64,000 bases of DNA, from NCBI RefSeq assembly GCF_014635845.1, contig NZ_BMDP01000003.1, forward strand, positions 496,001-560,000. The letters run 5' to 3'. Shown piece by piece: positions 7,847 to 14,899 of the stretch. The stretch's first letter is position 1. Each line of letters starts with the position of its first letter. The notes under the pieces were generated by a model. That model made no database searches. It was not told where the DNA came from and saw nothing but the letters and a program-made list of their open reading frames with translations. The stretch comes from Oxalicibacterium solurbis (GTDB lineage Bacteria; Pseudomonadota; Gammaproteobacteria; Burkholderiales; Burkholderiaceae_D). The translations under genes were made by a program, and so were the position numbers.

Positions 7847-9097
7847 TTATCCTGCAGCCGATTGCAGATGGCGCAGCGCGCCCAGGCCGGCTTGCCGTCC
7901 GCTGGCGAAGCAGGCGGTGAGCAGATAGCCGCCGGTCGGCGCTTCCCAGTCGAGCATCTCCCCGGCGCAGAAAACGCCGGGCATCGCATTGAGCATCAGG
8001 TCATTGTCCAGCGCTTCGAAGCAGACACCGCCTGCGCTGCTGATGGCTTCGTCGATGGGGCGCGGGGCGGTTAGACGGATCGGCAGCGCCTTGATGGCTT
8101 GCGCCAGCAATTCCATATCGGCAAATGCTTCCTTGTTCAATGCTTCACGCAGCAATCCTGCCTTGACACCGGCGATGCCGACGCGGCTTTGCAGGTGGCT
8201 GGACAGCGACCGTGCGCCGCGTGGATGTGTTACCTCTTCCCTCACTCGTTCGGCGGATTTGCCGGGGGCGAGATCCAGCGTCAGTGTCGCACTGCCATCG
8301 GCAGCTATGCAGTCGCGCAGGAAAGACGACAGCGCATAAATGAGGCTGCCTTCGATGCCACCTTCTGTGATGACGAATTCGCCGTGCCGGCTGCGCAGCG
8401 TGCCATCCGTGTCGATGCAACTTGCCGTCACACCCTTGAGCGGTTCACCGGCGAAACGGGTGCGGAAATGTTCGCTCCAGTCGGCATCGAAGCCGCAATT
8501 CGCCGGCTGCAAGGCAGCGGTGGCGACGCCGTGCGCAGCCAATAACGGCAGCCACGTGCCATCCGAACCCAGCCTTGCCCAACTGCCGCCGCCCAGCGCC
8601 AGCACGGTGGCATCGGGCGCGACATGCACCTCGCCGTCCGGCGTGGCGAAGCGCAGTTGCATCGATTCATCCCAGCCCAGCCAGCGGTGGCGCATGTGAA
8701 AGTGCACGCCGTTGTCGCGCAGACGTTTCAGCCATGCGCGCAGCAAGGGTGCGGCTTTCATGTCGGTCGGGAAGACCCGACCGGAACTGCCTACGAAGGT
8801 CTCGATGCCGAGTTCGTGCGCCCATTTGCGCAGTGCGCCAGCGTCGAAGGCCTGCAGCATGGGTGCCAGCCGGTCGGCACGTTTGCCGTAGCGCGCGACG
8901 AAGGCTTCGGAAGGTTCGCTGTGCGTGAGGTTCATGCCACCCTTGCCGGCCAGCAGGAATTTGCGGCCGACCGACGGCATCGCGTCGTACAGGTCGACGC
9001 GCACGCCATGGACGGCCAGTTGTTCCGCCGCCATCAATCCTGCGGGGCCGCCGCCGATGACGGCGACCGTGGAAGCGGTGGGGCGAGGCGAAGACAT
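7847..9097 (-). CDS. BaiN/RdsA-like NAD(P)/FAD-dependent oxidoreductase
   Basis: 416-residue flavoprotein. The N-terminal Rossmann fold reads VAVIGGGPAGLMAAEQLA, followed by FLLAGKGGMNLTHSE, the mark of the HI0933/YhiN flavoprotein group. The C-terminal FAD contacts appear in ISSAGGVCFEALD and GVFCAGEMLDWEAPTGGYLL. The start at 9097 puts the nucleotide-binding motif at the N-terminus; an in-frame ATG at 9130 would add 11 residues. Members reduce or oxidise varied substrates and the physiological one is unknown. It is divergent from tag. Confidence 0.85.
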   Translation of the reverse strand: MSSPRPTASTVAVIGGGPAGLMAAEQLAVHGVRVDLYDAMPSVGRKFLLAGKGGMNLTHSEPSEAFVARYGKRADRLAPMLQAFDAGALRKWAHELGIETFVGSSGRVFPTDMKAAPLLRAWLKRLRDNGVHFHMRHRWLGWDESMQLRFATPDGEVHVAPDATVLALGGGSWARLGSDGTWLPLLAAHGVATAALQPANCGFDADWSEHFRTRFAGEPLKGVTASCIDTDGTLRSRHGEFVITEGGIEGSLIYALSSFLRDCIAADGSATLTLDLAPGKSAERVREEVTHPRGARSLSSHLQSRVGIAGVKAGLLREALNKEAFADMELLAQAIKALPIRLTAPRPIDEAISSAGGVCFEALDNDLMLNAMPGVFCAGEMLDWEAPTGGYLLTACFASGRQAGLGALRHLQSAAG

Positions 9098-9253
9098 GCG
9101 ATCGGGAAAGGAAACGGACGAAGGCGCCATTCTATCAATGCCGCTGTGCATGGAACGCGGCGATGCCGTGGCACGCTGCTGACAGCGGGTGTCGCTGGCG
9201 TCGGCGATAATCATTCTTCCTTTCCGCCGTTTTCCTTTTGCGACCGCTATCCG

Positions 9254-9841
9254 ATGAAAACAGATCTCCCGCGCTGCCGCTGGGCCGATCCAGCCAATCC
9301 GCGCTACCTGAAATATCACGACGAAGAATGGGGCGTGCCCTGCCACGACGAAACGCGGCTGTTCGAAATGCTGAATCTCGAAGGCGCGCAAGCCGGTCTC
9401 AGCTGGTCGACCATCCTGAACAAGCGCGAATCCTATCGCGAAGCCTTCGACGGCTGGGATGCGGAAAAGATCGCCCGCTACGATGCGGGCAAGGTGGCTG
9501 AGTTGCTGGCCAATCCCGGCATTGTGCGCAATCGCCTGAAGGTGGCGGCGGCGATCACCAATGCGCAGGCCTATTTGCGCTTGCGCGACGAAGTGGGCGG
9601 CCTCGCCCCGTTTCTATGGGCTTATGTGGATGGCAAGCCCATCCTGAATAACCGCAAAAGCATCGCGGAAACGCCGGCGACGACACCGCTGTCAGATCGC
9701 CTGTCGAAAGATCTGGGCAAGCGCGGCTTCAAGTTCGTCGGTTCGACCATTGTCTACGCCTACATGCAGGCGATCGGCATGGTGAACGACCATGCGGCGG
9801 ATTGTTTTTGCCATCGACCCGCAAGCACACAGCCAGAATAA
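9254..9841 (+). CDS. tag: DNA-3-methyladenine glycosylase I
   Basis: 195-residue base-excision repair enzyme that removes 3-methyladenine from alkylated DNA. Diagnostic segments are CRWADPANPRYLKYHDEEWG (about 8-27), LFEMLNLEGAQAGLSW with the catalytic-pocket Glu/Trp, and IVRNRLKV. The zinc-binding residues are Cys8, His22 and a C-terminal His/Cys set (NDHAADCFCHR). The start at 9254 is divergent from the flavoprotein gene. It complements the Ada-AlkA fusion and ogt encoded at 42188-44219. Confidence 0.93.
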   Translation: MKTDLPRCRWADPANPRYLKYHDEEWGVPCHDETRLFEMLNLEGAQAGLSWSTILNKRESYREAFDGWDAEKIARYDAGKVAELLANPGIVRNRLKVAAAITNAQAYLRLRDEVGGLAPFLWAYVDGKPILNNRKSIAETPATTPLSDRLSKDLGKRGFKFVGSTIVYAYMQAIGMVNDHAADCFCHRPASTQPE

Positions 9842-9918
9842 TGTCGGAAAAAGGCCGGGAAATAGAGGCAAAAGACGGGAGATAGTCGAAAAAGTACCGG
9901 CTGGCAGGATGAAAAGGC

Positions 9919-9979
9919 AAAAAAAAGCCCGCGCAGGGCGGGCAAAGTCTATATCAAAGGAGGAGACATAGAGGAGACA
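9919..9979 (-). ncRNA. Candidate anti-Shine-Dalgarno small RNA, copy 1
   Basis: Predicted RNA of about 61 nt on the minus strand. Transcription should start near 9979 from the promoter at 10015-9986. The 5' half carries two pyrimidine motifs, GUCUCCUCUAUG and GUCUCCUCCUUUG; the second contains CCUCCUUU, the same bases as the 16S rRNA 3' tail. It ends in an intrinsic terminator with a 6-bp GCCCGC/GCGGGC stem and eight T. A second copy lies about 210 bases away. The bases from 9948 to 9992 are identical in the two copies. This resembles the 'Betaproteobacteria toxic small RNA' family known to me by name; membership was not tested. Confidence 0.7.
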
Positions 9980-9985
9980 GATGCA

Positions 9986-10025
9986 AGTATAGGGAGGGCG
10001 CGGGTTTCAGGCCAATTTCCTTTTC
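9986..10025 (-). promoter_or_regulatory. Promoter of small RNA copy 1
   Basis: TATACT at 9991-9986 and TTGGCC at 10015-10010 with an 18-base spacer. A 14-base block upstream, GAAAAGGAAATTGG (10025-10012), is identical in copy 2, suggesting a shared activator or UP-like element. The rest of the spacer differs between copies, so conservation is focused on the promoter elements. Confidence 0.65.
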
Positions 10026-10127
10026 TGATATCCGTTATTAGAAATATGAATATCAAAAATGTGAATCCCGCGGCTTAACAAAACCGGTGCGAAGTCCCGA
10101 TGACGCGCTGCAAATCCGGCGCGGGGC

Positions 10128-10191
10128 AAAAAAAAAGCCCGCGCAGATGGCGGGCTAAATCTATATCAAAGGAGGAGACATAGAGGAGACA
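10128..10191 (-). ncRNA. Candidate anti-Shine-Dalgarno small RNA, copy 2
   Basis: Predicted RNA of about 64 nt, paralogous to copy 1. It has the same two CUCCUC-type motifs and CCUCCUUUGAUAUAG, then a terminator stem GCCCGC/GCGGGC with a loop two bases longer than in copy 1, and nine T. The 45-base block 10160-10204 is identical to 9948-9992, while sequence between the copies has diverged. Preservation of motif, promoter and terminator with a drifting spacer argues for two functional tandem genes rather than a recent duplication. Confidence 0.7.
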
Positions 10192-10197
10192 GATGCA

Positions 10198-10237
10198 AGT
10201 ATAGAGATTTATGCTTCACCGCACCAATTTCCTTTTC
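10198..10237 (-). promoter_or_regulatory. Promoter of small RNA copy 2
   Basis: TATACT at 10203-10198 and TTGGTG at 10227-10222 with an 18-base spacer, and the same GAAAAGGAAATTGG block (10237-10224) as copy 1. Expected start near 10191. Confidence 0.65.
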
Positions 10238-10334
10238 CAATATCTGACATTTGTTTCATGAATATGACGGCGATCCTTGAATATTGCCAAAATGTTACCC
10301 GAAAACACTGCCCGAGACCCGGCTCAGGCCTGTC

Positions 10335-11297
10335 TCATTGCGGTGGTTTGAGGCGGTAAAACAGGTTTGGTTCGCTGATCAGGTAGAGCGTGCCGTCCGG
10401 CGCCAGCGCCACGCCTTCCGGTTGCGGCATGCCTTCGTCTGCCAAGTCGCGCAATTCCAGTTGGTTGGCGACCCGGCCGGCGGTATCCAGCTCGACGATG
10501 CGCTGCGATTCTTCGCTCAACAGCAGCAGATGGCCGTTGGCCTCGTTGACGTCGACGGAGGCGAGATCGGTGCCGATACGCTTGTCATTCAGCCAATGTT
10601 CCAGATTTTCCACGCGTATCGCCACGCGGCCGGTTCGCAGGTTTTCTCCCAACCCACTGATGCGGTACAAGCCGCGCGGCGAATGTTCCTTGCCGACATA
10701 CAGCCAGTCATGGCGGTGGTCGTAGCCCAGTCCTTCGAAACCGGCGTTGTCGCGGTCGCTACCCATGTCGAGCGTGAACGAAGTGGCATTGCGCAGATCC
10801 AGTTCAGCATCGGCCTTGGCCGGCAGCGCGGTGATGAGGATGCGGTTGTCGCCTTCCTCGCTCAAGGCGATGCGGTTATTGCCCAGATAGGCGACGCCTT
10901 CGACATCGGAGGCATGGCGCAGGCGATGGCGGCGCAGCACATGGCCTTCGAGATCCATCGTCAGCAGCGTGGCAGGGCGGTTGATGACGGCGATCAGCTG
11001 TTTGGCTTCATGGTTGAAGGCCAGGCCGGAAAGATTGCGGTCGATGCCGTCGATCGCGCGGCCGTCGATTTCCATCCGGTATGTCTGCAGCGGCAGGCTG
11101 CCGGCCTGCGGTGAGGTGGCAGTCTGGCTCGGGCGCATGTCGCGCCACCAGAGGTAAAGCTGGTTATCGATGTGATAGAAGCGGATGCCGATGTAGACGG
11201 CGATGCCGAGCGCTACCAGCAGCGAGCCGGTAACCAGCCAGCGCAGCGCATGCGGCAAAAAGAAGCCGAGGGAATACGACGGTTTGGCGTGTTTCAA
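10335..11297 (-). CDS. SdiA-regulated (YjiK-like) beta-propeller protein
   Basis: 320-residue protein with one N-terminal membrane segment (about residues 19-40) and a periplasmic domain. Repeats typical of the SdiA-regulated family are visible: IDRNLSGLAFNHEAKQLIAV, HASDVEGVAYLGNNRIALSEE, NAGFEGLGYDHRHDWLYVGKE and PQPEGVALAPDGTLYLISEPN. These SGLA/EGVA blades suggest a six-bladed propeller. It is probably an envelope-anchored protein of unknown function. The two small RNA genes lie downstream on the same strand but have their own promoters. Confidence 0.82.
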   Translation of the reverse strand: MKHAKPSYSLGFFLPHALRWLVTGSLLVALGIAVYIGIRFYHIDNQLYLWWRDMRPSQTATSPQAGSLPLQTYRMEIDGRAIDGIDRNLSGLAFNHEAKQLIAVINRPATLLTMDLEGHVLRRHRLRHASDVEGVAYLGNNRIALSEEGDNRILITALPAKADAELDLRNATSFTLDMGSDRDNAGFEGLGYDHRHDWLYVGKEHSPRGLYRISGLGENLRTGRVAIRVENLEHWLNDKRIGTDLASVDVNEANGHLLLLSEESQRIVELDTAGRVANQLELRDLADEGMPQPEGVALAPDGTLYLISEPNLFYRLKPPQ

Positions 11298-11327
11298 AAG
11301 GAAGTCCTTGTGCCGACAGAATGCCGA

Positions 11328-11873
11328 TCAGTCCTTCTTCTTGTTCTTTTTATCCTTCTTGTCTTTTTTGTCCTTCGCCTTCTTTTTCTTCTTCTTGGGC
11401 GGTGGCGCCAGCATCGTGCCGCGGCACTCCGGCGAGCCGCAACGGCATTCGTAGGCTTTCTTCAATGCCTTGGTCTGGCGCTCGTCGACGATCAGGCCGT
11501 AGTCGTAATTCAGTTCTTCGCCGCGCTTGATGTCGCGCAAGGCGTAGATGTAGACGCGTCCCTTTTCCTCGCGTGCCTCGCAGTTGGGATCGCACGCATG
11601 ATTGATCCAGCGCGCATCGCTGCCGTCGACGCCACCGTCGATCATCTTGCCGTTTTCCAGGCTGAAGAAGAAGGTGTGATAAGGATTCTCCGGATCCTGG
11701 CCGTGACGACGATCTGCTTCCTTGTCGTTGATGCGTTCGCCTTCGTATTCGATCAGGAAGGTGTCGGCCGCGATGCCGCGCACGGCAAATACGCCGCGGC
11801 CATGGATAGGAGAGTTGCGTACGATGAACGGCAGTTTGCCGGATGCGGTGGTGCTCTTGCTCGGTTTGGTCAT
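11328..11873 (-). CDS. SET-domain protein with lysine-rich tail
   Basis: 181-residue protein with a SET domain, the fold of SAM-dependent protein-lysine methyltransferases. Visible elements are SPIHGRGVFAVRGIAADTFLIEYEGE (about 20-45, in two parts), the substrate/cofactor motif RWINHACDPNCEA, then GEELNYDYG, and a post-SET-like Cys cluster YECRCGSPECRG. The last 25 residues are almost all Lys and Asp, starting after LAPPP. The start at 11873 is chosen because upstream in-frame residues are not SET-like. The target is unknown; the Lys tail could bind nucleic acid, ribosomes or be an automethylation site (inference). Confidence 0.88.
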   Translation of the reverse strand: MTKPSKSTTASGKLPFIVRNSPIHGRGVFAVRGIAADTFLIEYEGERINDKEADRRHGQDPENPYHTFFFSLENGKMIDGGVDGSDARWINHACDPNCEAREEKGRVYIYALRDIKRGEELNYDYGLIVDERQTKALKKAYECRCGSPECRGTMLAPPPKKKKKKAKDKKDKKDKKNKKKD

Positions 11874-12038
11874 GAGGTTCGGTCGGCAGCAGAGAATGAA
11901 GCCGGGCCGATTGCCCGGGCGCGTCATTGTATCAATATGCGCGGCTCTGTAACGCGCGTTCCCGCATATGTCATGCAATTGTCATGAAGGCGCCAGGTGC
12001 CAAGCAAAATGCAAATCATGCGGAGCGCGTGCAGAGGA

Positions 12039-12064
12039 CAAAAAAATGCCGCCCGAAGGCGGCA
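12039..12064 (-). terminator. Intrinsic terminator of the MCP gene
   Basis: 7-bp stem tgccgcc/ggcggca around a cgaa loop (TTCG in the RNA), followed on the minus strand by seven T. It lies 22 bases after the chemoreceptor stop codon. Confidence 0.9.
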
Positions 12065-12085
12065 CGGACAGGACAGGATGAAGGA

Positions 12086-13837
12086 TCAGAATTCTTCCCA
12101 GTCTTCGCCGCCGTCGGCCAATGCAGGCTTGCGTGCCGGCGTCGCAGGTTTGAGGGCAGGCTCGTTCGCTGCTCTGGGTGCCGGTGCGGCAATCTTTGCG
12201 GGGGCTGCCTGCTTCGGCGCTTGCTGTTTTGGCAGCGTCTGCTGCAATGGCAGGGCCGCGTGCCTTGTCTCGGCGACCGGAACGACAGCGACATGTTCGT
12301 CGAGCCGGAAGATGCTGACGGCGTGCGACAGTTCGCCAGCCTGATCCTGCAGGCTCTGCGCGGCGGCAGCGGCTTCTTCGACCAGTGCGGCATTCTGCTG
12401 CGTGATCTCGTCCATCTGCGTGATGGCCTGGTTGATCTGCTCGATGCCGGAACTCTGCTCTTCGCTGGCAGCGGTGATCTCGTTCATGATGTCGGCCACG
12501 CGGCGCACCGAGCTGACGATTTCTTCCATCGTCGTGCCGGCCTGATCGACCAGCTTGCTGCCGGCATCGACCTTGGCGACAGAATCGCCGATCAGTTCCT
12601 TGATTTCCTTCGCCGCGCCGGCGCTGCGCTGCGCCAGGCTGCGAACCTCGCCGGCGACCACGGCGAAGCCGCGTCCCTGTTCGCCGGCACGCGCGGCTTC
12701 GACGGCTGCATTCAGCGCCAGGATGTTGGTCTGGAAGGCGATGCCGTCGATGACGGAAATGATGTCGACGATCTTCTTCGACGACGCGTTGATCGAACCC
12801 ATCGTATCGACGACCTGGCCGACGACATCGCCGCCGCGCACGGCGACTTCGGATGCCGTGAGCACAAGCTGGTTGGCCTGGCGTGCATTGTCGGCGTTCT
12901 GCTTGACGGTGGACGTCAGTTCTTCCATCGAACTGGCGGTTTCTTCCAGCGAACCGGCCTGCGATTCGGTGCGGCTGGACAGGTCCGCATTGCCGGTGGC
13001 GATTTCGGCCGAGGCGACGTTGATCGTTTCGGTGCCGTGCCGTACCGCGCTGACGGTGCGCGCCAGGCTTTCGTTCATGTCCTTCAGCGCCTGCAGCAGC
13101 TGGCCGGTCTCGTTTTTCGTTCGCACATCGATCTTTTGCGTGAGATCGCCGGCAGCGACGCTGCGGGCAACGCGCACGGCATCATGCAGCGGCCGCGCGA
13201 TCATGCGGATCAGCAGGAAGGCCATGCAGGCAGCAACGATCACGCCGAAGATGATGGCGGCAATCGAGATGTTGCGCACCAGCGCAAAGCGTTCCTGCGA
13301 ATGCTGGTACATCTTCTTCGCTTCGCGCAACTGGATCTGGATCAGTTCGCCGACGCCGGTGCGCACCGGCGCGAACAGTTCCTCCATCGGGCCGTTGACG
13401 ATTTCCGTCACGCGCAGCACGTTACCGGTGCGGGATGCTTCGACGGCAGGAAGCAATGCCTTTTCCTTGAAGATTTTCCGGTCGTTGGCGAACTTGGTGG
13501 CGACGATTTTTTCCTCCGGTGTCGCATCGGTTGCCATGTAGGCTGTGAAGGCCGCATCGACTTCCTTCGAGCGTTTTTCGATCGCATCCATTTTGGGGAT
13601 GACCAGATCCGGATTGCCGTAGATCGAAGCGGACAGGTCGATCTGGTTGAGCATCACGCCGGCGATGACGGTGTTCAGTTCGCCGATCGGAACGGTGCGA
13701 TCTTCGTAGACGCTTTTCAGCGCCTTGTTGGTGGTGTCGAGCGAGGTCAGCCCGAGCACGCCGGTTGCCACCAGCAGTGCGGAAAGCAGACCCATCACGA
13801 ACAGCAGCAGGGATTTGATGGTGATGTTCTTGAACAT
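12086..13837 (-). CDS. Methyl-accepting chemotaxis protein
   Basis: 583-residue transmembrane receptor. TM1 is at about residues 8-30 and TM2 at about 190-212, flanking a periplasmic four-helix-bundle ligand domain. A HAMP domain follows, then the signalling hairpin with the highly conserved FQTNILALNAAVEAARAGEQ and GRGFAVVAGEVRSLAQRS. The protein ends in Ala/Pro/Lys-rich linker and DWEEF, matching the NWETF-type CheR/CheB docking pentapeptide. The ATG at 13837 is used because longer starts add polar residues before TM1. It is cotranscribed after cheW. The ligand is unknown. Confidence 0.95.
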   Translation of the reverse strand: MFKNITIKSLLLFVMGLLSALLVATGVLGLTSLDTTNKALKSVYEDRTVPIGELNTVIAGVMLNQIDLSASIYGNPDLVIPKMDAIEKRSKEVDAAFTAYMATDATPEEKIVATKFANDRKIFKEKALLPAVEASRTGNVLRVTEIVNGPMEELFAPVRTGVGELIQIQLREAKKMYQHSQERFALVRNISIAAIIFGVIVAACMAFLLIRMIARPLHDAVRVARSVAAGDLTQKIDVRTKNETGQLLQALKDMNESLARTVSAVRHGTETINVASAEIATGNADLSSRTESQAGSLEETASSMEELTSTVKQNADNARQANQLVLTASEVAVRGGDVVGQVVDTMGSINASSKKIVDIISVIDGIAFQTNILALNAAVEAARAGEQGRGFAVVAGEVRSLAQRSAGAAKEIKELIGDSVAKVDAGSKLVDQAGTTMEEIVSSVRRVADIMNEITAASEEQSSGIEQINQAITQMDEITQQNAALVEEAAAAAQSLQDQAGELSHAVSIFRLDEHVAVVPVAETRHAALPLQQTLPKQQAPKQAAPAKIAAPAPRAANEPALKPATPARKPALADGGEDWEEF

Positions 13838-13964
13838 GATTGTCTCTTCTATATATGGAGTCTTGTCGCTGACTCTTATTTCGCCGATTGTCATGCTGGT
13901 TTCCAGCTCTCGGCTTTCTTCCGGAAGCGAATGCGCCATCGGCGCTTTCGCGGGCGTGCGGGCG

Positions 13965-14441
13965 TTAGAACGCCTCTTCTGCGACCAGTCCCATTTCCGG
14001 GCTGGCCATCAGTTTGTCGATGTCGATCAGGATCAGCATGCGCGAATCGATGGTGCCGATGCCGACGATGCAGGCGGACTCCATCGCGCCCTGCATGTCC
14101 GGCGCGGGACGAATCTGTTCCGGCGCCAGCGTGATGACGTCCGAAACGCTGTCGACCACCATGCCGATCACGCGGCCGCCGATATTGAGGATCACGACGA
14201 CAGTGAACTGATCGTAGGTTGGCGCACCGAGATTGAAGCGGATGCGCATGTCGACAATGGGGACGATGGTGCCGCGCAGGTTGACGACACCCTTGATGAA
14301 ATCCGGCGCGTTGGCGATATGCGTAACGGTGTCGTAGCCGCGCAGTTCCTGTACCTTCTGGATGGACAGTCCGTATTCTTCATTGCCCAGCCGGAAGGAC
14401 AATACTTCCAGCGGCGATGCGGTGTCTGTGGCGGTGTTCAT
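13965..14441 (-). CDS. cheW: Chemotaxis coupling protein CheW
   Basis: 158-residue adaptor that links chemoreceptors to CheA. The CheW SH3-like fold is seen in EVLSFRLGNEEYGLSIQKVQEL, then VVNLRGTIVPIVDMRIRF (about 54-71), and GMVVDSVSDVITLAPEQI. AAGGA lies about seven bases before the ATG at 14441; an alternative ATG at 14447 is too close to it. The MCP gene follows 127 bases downstream on the same strand, so this pair probably adds a receptor input to a main che cluster elsewhere. Confidence 0.95.
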   Translation of the reverse strand: MNTATDTASPLEVLSFRLGNEEYGLSIQKVQELRGYDTVTHIANAPDFIKGVVNLRGTIVPIVDMRIRFNLGAPTYDQFTVVVILNIGGRVIGMVVDSVSDVITLAPEQIRPAPDMQGAMESACIVGIGTIDSRMLILIDIDKLMASPEMGLVAEEAF

Positions 14442-14899
14442 CTGCATTCCTTCCCTGTTTCGTCTCTTTCGGCGTTGCGTTGAACGCGGCTTTTTTATCA
14501 GATGCAAACGTGAGGGGTGCAGGCAAATCGTCATGGAGGCGAGATGCTGCAGAAGACTCGATTTCACCTTAATCAAATCGCTGTGCATCGTCAATCGATG
14601 ACAATCAAGCAAGATCGCGACGCATTGCTACACGCGCGTGACGGTTTCATAGGGAGAAGCGAACATTCTTCACGCAATCCTCACGTGGATACGCAAACGC
14701 AAAACACTGTTAAATCGTATAAATCAATACATGCGCAGCAGATGTGTTGCGATTCGTGTACGCATTCCGCACCATGCGGCGCTTCCGCGTCATGCAGGAC
14801 ACGGAATGCGTGGAGTGCGCTGGAGTAAAATGGCGCCCCTGTCGACCGATACGACCCTGGCGGCAGAAGCGTGTTGATGGGGTCGGCTGGAAAACAAGC
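14442..14899. other. Intergenic region between divergent cheW and FAD dehydrogenase genes
   Basis: 458 bases without a convincing gene. It holds a 10-bp perfect inverted repeat, acgcattccg (14760-14769) and cggaatgcgt (14802-14811), with a 32-base loop, in the leader of the plus-strand FAD dehydrogenase gene. An A+T-rich stretch around 14705-14735 could carry the promoters. A 103-codon open frame at 14517-14828 has no recognisable features and is judged spurious. Confidence 0.5.
14760..14811 (+). repeat. 10-bp inverted repeat in the FAD dehydrogenase leader
   Basis: Arms acgcattccg and cggaatgcgt, perfectly complementary and separated by 32 bases, ending 89 bases before the dehydrogenase ATG. 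It may form an RNA hairpin or a DNA-binding site with two half-sites. Confidence 0.5.

Noticed and set aside
8624-9253. N-terminal extension of tag by about 210 codons
   Set aside because: The extension overlaps the divergent flavoprotein gene and has no similarity to the glycosylase; ATG 9254 gives the normal length.
9948-10204. Plus-strand GGAGGAGACATAGAGGAGACAG followed by ATG, looking like a strong ribosome site with a mini-gene
   Set aside because: The frame is only ATG CAA GTA TAG in both copies. The same bases read on the minus strand form a complete promoter-RNA-terminator unit, which explains the purine-rich motif better.
11927-14134. 735-codon plus-strand open frame opposite the MCP and cheW genes
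   Set aside because: Composition rich in Arg, Gly, Asp and His, no motif; the minus strand encodes recognisable chemotaxis proteins.
14517-14828. 103-codon open frame in the cheW/FAD dehydrogenase gap
   Set aside because: No recognisable protein features and no good ribosome site; treated as chance.
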